A model generated the notes under the pieces. It was not told the origin of the DNA and made no database searches. It saw nothing but the letters and a program-made list of their open reading frames with translations. Positions 23,501 through 34,515 of a stretch of 64,000 bases of DNA are shown here, in pieces. The position numbers and the translations under genes are program-made. Source of the DNA: Mytilus californianus (Eukaryota > Mollusca > Bivalvia > Mytilida > Mytilidae); NCBI RefSeq assembly GCF_021869535.1, contig NW_026262737.1, positions 62,001 through 126,000 of the forward strand. The letters run 5' to 3'. Positions within the stretch are counted from its first letter, which is position 1, and each line of letters begins with the position of its first letter.

Positions 23501-26500
23501 TTTTAAATTATGTCAACAGGCAGTAAAGAAAAAAATTTAAGGAGAAATCCTAAAAATTGTTTAATTATGTATGATACAACATAAAATATCAAAGTGAAAC
23601 ACCACTTTTAATTAAATTATACAAGGTACAATCATATTAAAACGAGCTGGGCAAAACCTAGAAGGTGCTTTTTAGCTATACCCCATATACAAACAGATTG
23701 ATACCCTCAACACAGAGCAAATAAAGTTAACACCAAACTGGAAACGTCAGGACTGCCTCTGGAATTGCTTCAATTTGTTGTTACCCCAATTCTGAATACC
23801 TCAGTGTATTGTAAGCACGTTATACCCTCGAGTTATACCATATACATGTTTTTGTGTGTTTATTTCGTTTTCTTTGTTTTTTGTTTTTGTTTACTTTGGT
23901 TTGTTTGGATATTTTGTGTTGATCACAGATCTGAGAGCTTGAAATATACTGTGGATACTTGCCTATTGTCCGTACAATTTACCTGTTGATATGAATCTTT
24001 TATTTTTTTGTGTCGTTTGGTTGCATAAAAATATGGTATACGGAATACGTATTTCAGAAAGAACGTGTTTACAGATAATATTGCTTATAAATTAAAATAT
24101 AGAAAGTTAGGAATTTGTTTCATTATTATTTTCCATGCGCAGGTGTGATAATGTGAAGGGATGCATTCTTTTAGATGCTGTAGATGAACGTACAACATGT
24201 AAGTGTTCGTTGCATGCGCATGCATGATCATACTTTAGTGAGTGTAGACAACTAACACCGTACAACCGACCCTTATCATCTTGTAGTAAATTCGACGGAA
24301 ACGATCTTGTACCGCTTTTGTCAGATACAGTAATATACGGAAACGGTAACAGGCAGAGATTCACATCGATTTTAGACATGTAAATCAAAACTCATCAATC
24401 GGTTACTAGTACTTGTTACCTTACATCTTTAAATGATTTCTAAAAAATAAGACGATCTATGCTTTTATCTTTAAAAACAATATCATAAAATAAGATTAAA
24501 AAGAAGAAAAATGTTATAAATATTGAATTGCTATAATCGTCCTTGTAGACTGAATTGTAAATCAGAATACCGATCAATTTATTAGGAAAAATAAAACGAA
24601 ATACAATCTGACCGCTTGACGATATCTACAAGTACATGTGTATCCGTCGTGTTTTGAATAAATGATATTTTTGTACACATTAGTAAATTATAATAGATAA
24701 ATTTAGCAAAACATTATACATAGTCTTTCCTGAACCAAAATCGATTGAATTTTAAATACTACGTATAAAGTTCTGTCTGAATAGCAAAGTTAAAATGTAT
24801 AACCGCGCCACATTCTGTACGAGTCTGTCCCATGCAAGTCAGGAGCCTGTAATTCAGTATTTGTCGTTTATTGCTGTATATCATATTTGTTTTACGTTTA
24901 TTGTTCTCTACATTAACCAGTCCGTTAGTTTTCTCGTTTGAACTGTTTTACACTTTTCCTTTCGGGACTTGTTATAACATACTACGCGGTATTGGTTTTG
25001 CGCATATTTGAAGGCCGTGCGGTGACCTATAGTAGTTAACTTTTATGCCATTTGGTCTCTGGTGGAGAGTTGTCTCACTGGCAATCACACCACATCTTCT
25101 TATTTTATAGCAACAATAGAAAACAAATAAAAATTGAAAAAATCAAATTAATCAAAGTTAATGTAAATTATGAATAAATCATGTATTCAAAATATAGAAC
25201 GCAACTTTTGATATTTCACAGAATGAGTTTTATTGGTAGATGCTATGCTGCCATGCAAAAGTGAGGAGTATGATGTTGCGCTGTTCACTGATTCTGTTGC
25301 ATTTGTTTGTTTACCAAATTTGCCGTGACCTTTTGGCTTTGGTCAATAAATTATATACTAGTATACAAAATTTGATTTTCATCAGTCCAAAATGAATAAA
25401 ATATTACCCCACCCTGGGCCGAACCTTTGTACATAGTGTACATTCACGACTCTATAGGTTGCAGACGAGTATTGTTTGTATTCATCTTCTAAAACTGCGC
25501 TACAAACAATAAAATCGGAATTACATATGTACTTAGGGAACCATCTTTTTTTTTAATTCTGGGAGGGGGCAGGGTAATTTTTTTGCGGATTGGTCATTTA
25601 GTTTCATTTGTTGCTACGCATTTATTTTCACTTTTGTACACTCAGTGTTTCCTGCATTTTCTGTTGCAGAATATTCATTTTCATCCTGTCTTGTGCAAAG
25701 TTATTTATTTTTAGTTCTTACCAGGTCAAGTTATTCATTTTCAAAATTCTCCTGCCCGGCCTTCATCCCGCACAGAAAATCAAAAGCCATTGATCGTTCC
25801 CTTACAGCTGTTTTAAACCAGAAACTAATTAATATATCGCCACTTGATACCGATGTACAGTGGAACATGCAGCTGAAAATTGTAAGATAAACGATATGCT
25901 TTATAAAACTAGAGTGCAGAATTTTAGACACGATTAAAAGGATTTTTTTAGAAAATCCGAGATCAAAATTTACGAAAACGAATTGTTAAATTATCCTTAA
26001 GCTATTTAGCATGCCCGACAGCAGTACCAACATTCGCCAATATAATATTTGATGTCGGCTGCGTTGTACAATGATAAAAAAATGTTTAGTTTTAATCTCA
26101 TTTAATAATAAAATTTCCACGGAATTTCAAATTTTTCAAAACTGTATAGAGGAGAAACGTGAAGTTTATCACAAACACATCTAGATTTTGGGTTTCCGCC
26201 CTGCCTTTTTGTGGGGAACCTGTATTTATTTCAAAGTTTCGTCGTGTACAGAATACACATTGAGAAATATACGCCCCTACATGTTCAGTCTTTCCATTTA
26301 CTTTACACGAGGTCTTTCAGATTATGCTTTACAAATTGATAACTTGACGTTACGCAATTAACAATCAATAAATTATTCAGTATGTTCCATGCTATTAGAA
26401 AAGGAGGGAATACTTTCATTTCAATGGACGTTCCCTTTTTATCACAACTCCTCTGAAATTACATGTGTGCGTCTTCTCAGATTTGATTGATTGATTGTTG

Positions 26501-29500
26501 TTTGCTTAATGTCCAGTTGCAAATATCTCATGCATCTTAAGGACTAGAACAAATAAGCAATAAATACAATAAGTAGGTCCTGTAATATGGGTCGACCGGG
26601 ATGAAGGGCCAAAATGATGAAATTTGGAATGCGCCTGGAAAATAAGTGTATTTTGAATAGGGACAGCAATTTAGCCTTGTAACAGGCCCCCTCCGGGCCC
26701 CTCAACGAGTTATTGCTAGGTGTTTTAACGAACAGAGAGTATGACACTCTCTCTACACGAGGCATTGTAATTAACATCTCCATTCTGACCGGACTTGGCT
26801 GCGTATTTTTACATCCGGCACAGCCCAACGGATGCCCAATTTGACAAGGGTTTTACTGTTGTGTAGGAGTTTCATAGCACTTCCCAGTTTATAAAATATC
26901 TAGTGTGTTATGAACCAAGGTTCATAACACGGAACCTACGCTAAAAAAACTCACCACCAGTTTCAAAACACTCCCTTGATAAATAGTGTACAATAGAAGA
27001 AATCCGTTCATTTATACTAATTAATTTAAACAAAATATGTGACTGTCTTAATTGTAGATTAATTTGCTTGGATTATGTTACAACTTTTTTTTTATAAAGT
27101 CTGAGTTTTAAAATAAGATGTTCCATGTTCCATACACGGTACACTTTGTGAGCAGTTTTAAAAGCTAAACATTGTTTTAGTATTGCTTAATATAAAAATA
27201 AGAAGATTTGGTATGATTGCCAATAAGACAACTCTCCACAAGAGACCAAATGACACAGCAATTAACAACTATAGGTCACCGTACGGCCTTCAACAATGAG
27301 TAAAACCCATACCGCATAGTCAGCCATAAAAGGCCTCAAAATGACAAATGTAAAACAATTAAAACGGGAAAACTAACAGCCTGATTTATGTATAAAATAA
27401 TGAACGAAAAACAAATATGATATACAGAAACAAACGACAACCATTGAATTACAGGCTACTGACTTGGGAGAGGCACAAATGGAATGTGGCGGGGTTAAGC
27501 TAGTTTAACGGCGCCAACCCTCCCCTAACCTGGAACAGTGGTGTAACAGTACAACATAAGAACAAACTATAAAAATCAGTTGAAAAAGCATTAACTCGTC
27601 AGGTGGACTACAAATAGAAATACATTTAACAAAAACACAGAGTGGGCGTGGCAGGGTACATCCCCACAACAAAAAGACACTAAGTACAGATCTGAGAGTA
27701 TTCGCAGTTACTGACAGCTAGTTCAACGCCAATAACATCTAATAAAAAAATCATGCATCTAATTTTTAATTATCAATCAGTACACATCCAAGATTCAATG
27801 GATTTAGTATTCAGACGTCAATAACAGTCAAAGAAAAACATGACCTTGTGCAATGCGAAGACACAGGTATTAGACTTTAAGTTAGCGTGAAGTTAACCTT
27901 TTCGTTTCTACAAAAAATACTAGTAGCAGAAAAATTGATCGAAAAAATACATTATGATTATAACTTTATCAATACGTCTATTAAGCCAAAGCAAAATATT
28001 TCAAGGATTATTTCATTTATTTAGTACTGTATATAACGTAGTTTCTAGGTTGTATATTAAGTTATGAGTAACATAATTCATCAAAATAAAAGTTTATTTA
28101 TATTGATTCAGACAAGACAGTGACGGGCTTAAATGCTGGCGGTCAGACTGCAGGTAAGCTAATCATTTGTTTATTTGTATGCTTTAATTCACGATTGTTT
28201 AAGCAAACGAAGCTTAAATTAAAATCTCCCAGAGAGGCATTTTCTATCAGTAAACCTTGTTTTTTTTGCACGCAAAAAAACAAGCTTTGTATGATATGTA
28301 TGAGGACTACATGTATGCCTTGCTACTTACGTCGTGTTTATTAATGCAGATTTTCTCAAGTCTCAAAGAAAGACAGATCGTTTGTTTGGTATTCAGCTAA
28401 ATGGATAGTTATATTATGGTTCCTTACTTTTAGCCTAAAAATCTGATTACAAACAAAGTAAATGATTCGGGCAGTTACATTTGTACTGTCGTAATAATAT
28501 GTGGGTGTTCTGTGAAAGGTAAGGATATTTTTAAGTATATCAACCTACCCGGTTCAAATTAATCTGTTCTATTTAGTAGCAGCAATACTTACTAAATTGT
28601 TCAGAGCACGAGACAGTACCACACGGCAGGGATTCAGAGTTATTTTTCCGAAATGAAACATAGGCCGACTGTACTTGGAATATAAAACTGATTCGCAGCA
28701 TCGTTTAAATAAATAAGTTCAAACAGACGGATCATATACATTTGTATATACTATAGGCCGTTTTTTTTATATAAATTATAGTAACATTATATTCTTAATG
28801 AATACGTCGTGTAACTTCTATGAATTTTACAATATTATAAATAGATAGTACAAAAGCCGGGTACATTGGCCGGTTTTTTTAATGTAAATTACAATTTCTA
28901 TGAATTTCACAATATTATAAATAAGAGATATAAATAATTCTTATATGATTTGCATATCTTTAAATGCATGTGTACTTAAATGGGATTGGTCCGTTAGAAT
29001 TTGTTCTCTTGGTTGAGACTTCGATAGAAGATGCTGCCGAAACTTCTTTCTTTCTTGGGATCCTGGGGTTCTACGGAAATTGAAATATTGAAACAAAAAC
29101 ACTACAGAACTGTTATTCCTGTTTTAATGCATCACACATAGAAATAATGCATACATAAGAGCTTGGAAAAATGTATGAAATTATAATTAAAGAAAATACT
29201 CATACGAATGAAAACTATCAAGCTGAAGGTTATTCTGTTACTTGTACGCTTTTAAATTCAGATAATATCTCATTAACATGGCGTTTTTGAGGTAGGTGTT
29301 ACTTCATTTTCGATTTTATTGCATTAACTGAACATTTATGGATTCCAGCCAGTCAGTATGGTGGCTAACTCCTTAGTTACGACATTTCAACTGGATTTGA
29401 CGGTTAATAGATGCCAATGAAAATAAAATGTTTATTAAAAGTTGTAAATGTTTTGGTTAAGAATTATAAGGAATAAAAACATTTTTTTCTAGAGGTTATT

Positions 29501-30023
29501 GATGTGTAAACTGGACCGCTGACTCACAAACTTTACATAACAGTCCTGTGGACTTTTATTCACTTTGTGAGTTAATCGCTCCAGGTTACATATCAATAAC
29601 CTCTAGAAAAAAAAAATATGTTTAATCCTATAGTTAACTTAGCCGCTGACTCACAAACTTTACATTTATTCAGTTTGTGAGTTACATGTAATCGCCCCAG
29701 TTTACACTTCAATAACCTCAAGAAAAATGTGTTTACTCCTATAATAATTATATTGATGATTTCTAGGAAATGGTAACAGTACTATTGTTATCTACGTCAT
29801 CTGTGTAGCAGCTGGAAGCGTTTTAATTGTCATCTGTGGTATATTCGTGAAGAACAGAGAAGCAGTTTGTAGACGAAAACCAACCACCATTGTCATGGAA
29901 AATACAACGAGGAAGAGAAAGGAACCAAAATTAAGCTTTAGAAAAGAAAACTTGAAAAATAAAAAAGAAAGCATGTATGATGATATAAATGAGAAATACA
30001 TGATTAATTTCGACGGGGAATAG
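17469..30023 (+). CDS. gene A: small type I membrane protein with one MEGF/laminin-type EGF module
   Basis: Five exons are supported: 17469-17566, 19431-19507, 22664-22769, 28112-28153 and 29767-30023. The protein order is signal peptide, a short Cys-Cys segment, one EGF module of the MEGF10/SREC kind (CPIGHFSKGDNCTKC then KCAEQCRC), a Gly/Thr-rich stalk, one transmembrane helix and a basic cytoplasmic tail of about 60 residues. Exons 1-3 join in phase, and so do 28112 and 29767. Exon 3 ends in phase 2 while 28112 needs phase 1 for the membrane exon, so at least one linking exon was not found. Gene B at 57.5 kb has the same first three exons. Membrane receptor or adhesion molecule is inferred from architecture; the ligand is unknown. 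Confidence 0.65.
18205..18425 (+). repeat. mussel dispersed repeat fragment in gene A intron 1
   Basis: The segment starts 'caagtcaggagcctgtaata' and runs to 'gttgaaggccgatcgg', the middle and 3' part of the 'gtctcattggca' family, but it stops before the final block. It is diverged. Confidence 0.55.
18426..19430 (+). other. gene A intron 1, remaining part
   Basis: No exon is seen. The stretch near 19080-19170 resembles 59415-59500 in gene B ('gttcctat-g--gtaaagtct'), so intron 1 sequence is still alignable between the paralogues. Confidence 0.4.
19431..19507 (+). CDS. gene A exon 2: Cys-Cys segment
   Basis: The acceptor is 'ttattttag|aata' and the donor is 'tgttg|gtaagt'. In phase with exon 1 it reads IEHKNKTVKARHCCNNFYQI and then DERCV. 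The CC-x-FY-x-C pattern is the usual lead-in to EGF modules of MEGF-like proteins. Gene B exon 2 reads HCCHHFYKMNGVCV at the same place. Confidence 0.7.
19508..20440 (+). other. gene A intron 2, 5' part
   Basis: No coding block is recognised. A minus-strand frame at 19820-20017 has no known features. Confidence 0.35.
20440..20790 (+). repeat. dispersed repeat ('gagcaggatctgcttaccct' family), copy 1
   Basis: It shares 'ctgcttacccttcc', 'gatcacccccagtttttgg' and the 'ttttctatgttgtgttttgt' block with 30960-31195, in the same order. I recognise it as a common mussel repeat, perhaps the 3' end of a retroelement. A 110-codon frame inside it is a chance frame of the repeat. Confidence 0.6.
21165..21290 (+). 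repeat. degenerate short tandem repeat
   Basis: Variants of 'tatggcgtaattgtg' follow one another about seven times with small spacers. It is intronic and low in complexity. Confidence 0.6.
21406..21496. repeat. palindromic element, about 90 bp
   Basis: The arms 'ccctgttatagattcgag' and 'cgagaatctataacaggg' are nearly perfect inverted complements, with further pairing around 'ggccccgagactc' and 'gagtcgagggcc'. It is a MITE-like fold-back in an intron of gene A. Confidence 0.7.
21950..22140 (+). repeat. mussel dispersed repeat ('cgccagacgcgcgtttcgtc' family)
   Basis: The landmarks are 'gccagacgcgcgtttcgtct', 'gactcaccagtgacgctc' and 'gttgaagagcattgaggac'. I recognise this family as highly abundant in Mytilus; it supports the organism call. 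Confidence 0.7.
22141..22663 (+). other. gene A intron 2, 3' part
   Basis: Two 'gaaaccggaagt' motifs lie at 22197-22208 and 22250-22261. No coding or named repeat is seen. Confidence 0.35.
22664..22769 (+). CDS. gene A exon 3: EGF/laminin-type module
   Basis: The acceptor is 'ctttcag|aatg' and the exon is 106 bp, the same length as in gene B. It reads E-CPIGHFSKGDNCTKC, then VDERYGSKCAEQCRCNSN. Cysteine spacing and the 'YG-KCA-CRC' core fit the compact EGF-like modules of MEGF10/SREC proteins. The donor 'aaag|gtctca' is weak. Confidence 0.7.
22998..23311 (+). CDS. possible alternative terminal exon of gene A, unrecognised
   Basis: A good acceptor ('atttgaacag|gaaa') precedes an open frame. 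Joined to exon 3 in phase it gives a short basic tail KTIKARRARKRKQDERRLY and stops at 23074-23076. Read in the other phase it stays open to TAA 23309-23311 and encodes about 105 residues, including NYEDWYYIISSNSPIV. I recognise neither version. It could be a decayed cytoplasmic-tail exon, an alternative end giving a membrane-free form, or chance. Confidence 0.3.
23312..24819 (+). other. intronic or non-coding stretch
   Basis: AT-rich. A 94-codon minus-strand frame at 24107-24388 shows no recognisable domain or splice context. No named repeat is seen. Confidence 0.3.
24820..25110 (+). repeat. mussel dispersed repeat ('gtctcattggca' family)
   Basis: The copy runs from 'gtctgtcccatgcaagtcag' through 'tttgaaggccgtgcggtgac' to 'gagttgtctcactggcaatc', then 'acaccacatcttctta'. 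It is intact at the 3' end. Confidence 0.7.
25111..27189 (+). other. intronic or non-coding stretch
   Basis: No exon is seen. A perfect 26 bp palindrome with arms 'gtgttatgaacc' and 'ggttcataacac' lies at 26905-26930. A 95-codon minus-strand frame at 26544-26828 sits in a GC-richer patch that I do not recognise. Confidence 0.35.
27190..27720 (-). repeat. mussel dispersed repeat ('gtctcattggca' family), reverse
   Basis: It starts 'tggtatgattgccaataaga' and passes 'ggtcaccgtacggccttcaa', the reverse complement of the family 3' end, then runs to the 5' parts, including 'ggaacagtggtgtaacagta'. This is the most complete copy in the window. Confidence 0.75.
28112..28153 (+). CDS. gene A juxtamembrane exon
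   Basis: The exon is flanked by 'ttgattcag|' and '|gtaagc'. In phase 1 it reads DKTVTGLNAGGQTAG, with the last codon completed by the membrane exon. It is 42 bp, symmetric in phase, and Gly/Thr-rich as expected for a short extracellular stalk. Confidence 0.55.
28800..28930 (+). repeat. short local duplication
   Basis: The block 'tctatgaattttacaatatt' with 'ataaata' after it is repeated about 75 bp later as 'tctatgaatttcacaatatt', together with the preceding 'ggccg-ttttttt' tract. It is intronic. Confidence 0.55.
29482..29725. mobile_element. palindromic MITE-like element plus partial second copy
   Basis: The ends 'tttttctagaggttattgat' and 'atcaataacctctagaaaaa' are inverted complements, enclosing inverted 'ctcacaaactttaca' and 'tgtgagtta' arms and 'ccaggttaca' pairing with 'tgtaaactgg'. 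A partial second copy (29640-29725) repeats 'gctgactcacaaactttaca' and ends 'caataacctcaagaaaaa'. It ends about 40 bp before the gene A membrane exon. Confidence 0.7.
29767..30023 (+). CDS. gene A last exon: transmembrane helix and cytoplasmic tail
   Basis: The acceptor is 'gatttctag|gaaatgg'. It reads NGNSTIVIYVICVAAGSVLI then VICGIFV, a single hydrophobic helix, followed by a basic tail with KNRE, CRRK and TRKRK. The tail ends SMYDDINEKYMINFDGE with TAG at 30021-30023. YDDI fits a YxxI sorting or phosphotyrosine-type motif. The phase agrees with the 28112-28153 exon. The tail is only about 60 residues and has no known domain. Confidence 0.7.
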
Positions 30024-30959
30024 TTCAGAACGTTGCAAGATATATTTTGTCAATTACAAGACAACTTATAATGTGTCTGTGTGTACGGGTAGGGATACCA
30101 TTTTATTTAGCTTCTTATGTACTTGACTTTTTGATTGAATGAATAATATGTTAAAATGATCAAATATAGATAATGATCTTCCAATTTTATTAAAAAGTTG
30201 TCACCCTGAATTGATATTATCATAATAGACTTTTAAACTGGAACTTTATATAATAGTGTTTCAAACGAAAGTCAAGATTGTTTTCTTGTTTGCTGTTTTT
30301 ATGATGTCACACTCAAGATCTTTTTTAGGTTCGTATCGGTTCAAATTAGTTCTCATGACTGTAGCGCTGTCCTTAAATCTTTCTTTTTTAATCATCAACA
30401 AAATCTAAATCTAGAATCGAGCAAAAGAGGACGTCATTAGTAAATCATCAAATCCATTTTAGAACATTAACCATTTTGTTCAACGCCGTACTCAGCCTCT
30501 CATAGAATCCATCATTGTCTTTGTCAATCTGTTGGTAAAAAAAGTTTTGCGCGGCATTTTAGATGCGCACTTAGTAAGCCAAAAGACGACCTTCAACAAA
30601 GCTTTGAGCAAACATATGGTCATTCGATAGCAAAACATGTATAGACAGCGAGTTCCATCGTCTTAAAAATGTGAAAATAGTTGTAAAAAAATAAATAGTT
30701 TTTACAATATTGTCTGATGTTTCATAAACGGAAATTTAAAATAAAAGATAGAAATATAGATACTTGTACATGTGTTAATACAAAGACAAACAATGAAACA
30801 CATTAGTTGCAACGCAGTACGGGACAATTTAAAATGTCGAAATTAATTGCAGTAAAACATAACGCTTATCTAAGATAAACTATGTTCTTGTAATGTAAGT
30901 GAGTAGTCGGATTTCAAGGAACTATAACACTAATGTGTCATCACCAAATTAGACTTATC
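30024..30959 (+). other. 3' flank of gene A
   Basis: AT-rich sequence that probably contains the 3' UTR. No single poly(A) signal can be chosen with confidence. No other gene or named repeat is seen. Confidence 0.35.
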
Positions 30960-31195
30960 ACCAAGTTTGTACTTTCATGAGCAGCACGACTGGTGCCAAC
31001 CGGGAGCCTGCTATACTTACCCTTCCAGAGCACTTGATATCACCCCAGTGTTTTGTATGGTTCGGTTTGCGACGTCTTTAGTTTTCTATGTTCTGTTTTG
31101 TATACTGTTGTTTGTCTTTTGGACGTTATCGTTTTTATTTGCCATAACGTTGTCAGTTTGTTTTCGACTTATGAGTTTGATTAATGCTTCGGTAT
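30960..31195 (+). repeat. dispersed repeat ('gagcaggatctgcttaccct' family), copy 2
   Basis: It shares 'acttacccttcc', 'gatatcaccccagtgtttt' and the 'ttttctatgttctgttttgt' run with 20440-20790. It stops exactly where the large segmental duplication begins. Confidence 0.6.
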
Positions 31196-31539
31196 CTTCC
31201 GCCTCTCTTCTGCATATAATTGGACTAAGTAAAGTGTTTTTTTTTGCGTTCATTCGTTTTCATCTAAGCATTACCTCGTGTGAATCTTATAATTATTTAT
31301 TTCCAATCTGGTAACAGTGGTAATTATTAAAATTAAAGTTTAAAAGCGCAATATCATAAATAGTTGACTAAGACATAAAAAGTTATATATATAGGAATCA
31401 CATTTATGTACAAAAAGAACTTCTAGATACCAGTACGGTATATATTGTTTTTTAACGTTTAAATGACCAGAGATGTCCAGCATTTGAAGTGAAAGTGGAA
31501 CATTACAACACCAATGACGTCTTTAGCTGAATGCACTGA

Positions 31540-31735
31540 CTATTAATAAGAAGATGTGGTACGAGTGCCAATGAGACAACTCTCCATCCAAGTCACAATG
31601 TATAAAAAGTAAATAATTATAGGTCAAAGTAGCTAGCTTGACTAGCTTGCTTACTAAATGCCGGCATATTGATATCAATGAGTAAAGAAATATATAGTTT
31701 CTATAAAAGAAACGTGCCAGCAATTCGAAAAAAAG
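31540..31735 (-). repeat. mussel dispersed repeat fragment, reverse (copy at 35780-35970)
   Basis: 'aagaagatgtggtacgagtg' followed by 'ccaatgagacaactctccat' is the reverse complement of the family 3' end. The rest is a diverged body. It is duplicated with the segmental duplication. Confidence 0.6.
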
Positions 31736-32259
31736 TCAAAAACATCTGAATAAAGCCTGACAGTGTGTCAGATGTATGATGTTTGGTGAAATTCTGTATA
31801 TGTCTATTAGTAATACAGTCTTTGTTAACGAACTATTTTTATTCCGCTGCATCCAAACACATACTATATATTATCATACATGAATTTATTAAATGAAAGA
31901 TTCTTTTTGTTGTTTGGACTTCATCTGAGTCTCGTGTAAAAAAATGAATGGATTGCTTACATAATCACTACGCAAAGTATTTTCTGAAGAAACAGATAGC
32001 CTTTTAAAATACAGGGGATGGCTTGTAGTTTTAATTATTAATGATTTTCATAGCTAGCACCGCCTTATTAAACGTAAAGGGAGATAGCAACTAAACTGTA
32101 GTACATATATGTAAAAGACCCCTTCTGCAGATTTCGTTAAGAGTGGGCTCTTTGGGGCAGCTGCAGAGGCAATATTTGTTAGGGACCCCGAAATTTATTC
32201 TTTGGCAGTGACACACAAAATTGTGGACGTTTAAGTTATATATGTCTACATTGGCTAGA

Positions 32260-32575
32260 GATGAAGGTGAAGGCTGAGCGCTCATAAAACCTGTTTAACC
32301 CAGCCGCATTTTTGCGTCTGTCCTAAGTCAGGAACCTCTAGCCTTTGTTGGTCTTGTGTATTTTTTAATTTTGGTTCATCTATATGTTTCGTAGCATAGA
32401 ATGGCGTCCAATTTCATGATCTAGTGTACATTGTGTTTCGGGGCCTGCTCGGGGCTGCCTCTCGCTGTTTAGAAGACCCATTGGTGGCCTTGGGTTGACT
32501 TGTATATTTTGGTTGGGTTGTTGTCTCTTTGACACATTCCCCGTTTCAATTCTTTATTCTATACATGTAAATGTC
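32260..32575 (+). repeat. dispersed repeat ('gttgtctctttgacacattc' family)
   Basis: It contains 'tgagcgctcataaaacctgt', 'gtaagtcagg'-like sequence, 'ggggcctgctcggggctgcc' and ends 'ttgtctctttgacacattcc' with 'ccgtttcaattcttt'. The duplicate is at 37845-38195, where a G run replaces the sequence before 'ctgagc'. I recognise it as a mussel repeat related in layout to the 'gtctcattggca' family. Confidence 0.65.
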
Positions 32576-32859
32576 AAAGATACTTTTGTAAAAGAGACAA
32601 AAGACGCATTTTTGGAATATGTAACTTCTTTCTAAAAAATGGGTTAATCATACCCAACTCAATCAAGTAAATTTAGGAATAACATGCTGACAAATATAAA
32701 TTTTTTCTACTTTTTTTTTACACGAAACTCATTGTGCAGTAGATGGGAAATTGATTACATAAAGTTTGAATTGTCTGTATATAAAACGTCAAAACATTTT
32801 TACATCAATATGAAAAAAGTGCAGTTTTAAAGAGTTGTTTGTTAAAAACAGAACATTTC

Positions 32860-33600
32860 AGAGAAATTCAACATTTACCAATGAACCATGAAAATATGGG
32901 CAAGGTCAGATGACACATGCCAGACATATATTTACACCTAACAATCATTCCACAAACCAAATATAGTTCACATATTTCTTATAGTATCTGAAAAACAGAC
33001 CAAACAAGAAAAAATAGCATTGACCAATGAACCATGAAAATGAGGTCAAGGTTAGATGATTACTGTCAGACAGACATGTACATCTTACAACCATTTCATA
33101 CAACAAAATATATTTGACTGAATACTTATAATATCTGCAAAATAGACTAAAACACAAAAAGTTAACTTTGACCGCTGAACCATGAAAATGATGTCAAGGT
33201 CAGATGACACCATCCAGTTGGAGGTGTACACCTAACAACCATTCCATATACCAAATATAGAAGACATTATTGCTTAAAGTATCTGTGATATGGACTTGGC
33301 CACGAAAACTTAACTTTGTTCACTGATCCATGAAATGAGGTCAAGGTCAAGTGAAAACTGTCTGACAGGCATGAGGACCTTGCAAGATGCGCAAATACCA
33401 AATATAGTTATCCTATTACTTATAATAAGAGAGAAACTAACATAACAATAAATACTAACTTTTTTTTCAAATAGTCACTGAACCATGAAAATGAGGTCAA
33501 GGCCATTGATCATATGACAGATGGAAAGTTCGTAAGATAAGGCATCTATATACAAAGTATGAACCATCCAGATTTTCTAACTTCTGAAATACTAAGCTTT
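32860..33600 (+). repeat. about 140 bp tandem repeat block, copy 1
   Basis: The motif 'gaaccatgaaaatgaggtca' recurs five or six times roughly every 140 bp, each time followed by 'aggtcagatgac', a 'cagacagacatgtacacctt' region and 'ataccaaatatag'. The units are diverged. A matching block is at 38485-39235. Frames in it are chance. Confidence 0.7.
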
Positions 33601-34515
33601 TAAGTCAAGAGCTAACGTCGCCGCCGCCGGATAACTAACCCTAAGTCTCGCTATCTGCGACAGAAATCGCAGGCGAGACAACTAGACTTATCAACATTTT
33701 ACAAACCAAAAACCGAGGTAGAATCAAGGTGCCCCGAAAGGCAAAACAAAAGCTACTCCACACGGGACACCTGTCGTATGGCTTATGAAAGAATGCATTC
33801 CGTGATGAGTTATCCGATGGTATCACATTTAGAGGAGACGACGAAGCTGTGGTTTAAGGCAATTTGGTAATTGGAGACAGTTTTTCCTACGTGTTATCTA
33901 AAATTATGCCACTGGAAACCCTTAGTTAAGTAGTTTTCATGTAGACAGCAACCCTAAATCCTAAGTTGTGCATTCTACCATAAAAGAAAGACGGAACATA
34001 CCGAAAGGAGGATTTTAAACTCTTTGGTCAAAGAAAAAGTGACAAATCCAAGTCCAAATTAAACCACGAAAAAATACAAGACATACCGCTGTTCACAAAA
34101 GGCAACATCACAAACCCATCATAATCTGATTTTAATTGCTTTGGAAGGATAAGTATATTTGGTTCACCATGTGGAACGAATTGTATTGCTTATGATTTAC
34201 AAATTGACAATGTCTCTTTTGTTGTTCCATATTCGAGACAAAAAGATGATACTATGGTAATAACACTGTGTTATTGGTTGTGATTCACTGTGAACCAGCT
34301 CTCAGTATTTAGCCGAGAGGAAAATTGAATTGAAAATGATAATAATCTATGTTACCATACCATCATACACACTAATATAGGTTCCAGTTTGGTTAAAATA
34401 CATTGTAGCACATGACTTTTCAGGGAAAATTATTTTATTCAATTATTTACCACAGAGAGCATTCATTATCTTACATGGTTATTTCAAATTTCCTGAGAGT
34501 GTTTTTATGCCTGTC
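33601..34515. other. non-coding stretch beside the transposase fragment
   Basis: Shared with 39236-40126 through the segmental duplication. No protein is recognised. It may hold the untranslated end or terminal region of the MULE-like element. Confidence 0.3.

Noticed and set aside
26544-26828. A 95-codon minus-strand frame in a GC-richer patch.
   Set aside because: No domain, splice context or repeat in the window supports it; kept only as a note.
29767-30023. An ITAM-like signalling motif in the gene A tail.
   Set aside because: YDDI and YMIN are only three residues apart; the spacing does not fit a canonical ITAM, so only a single YxxI motif is noted.
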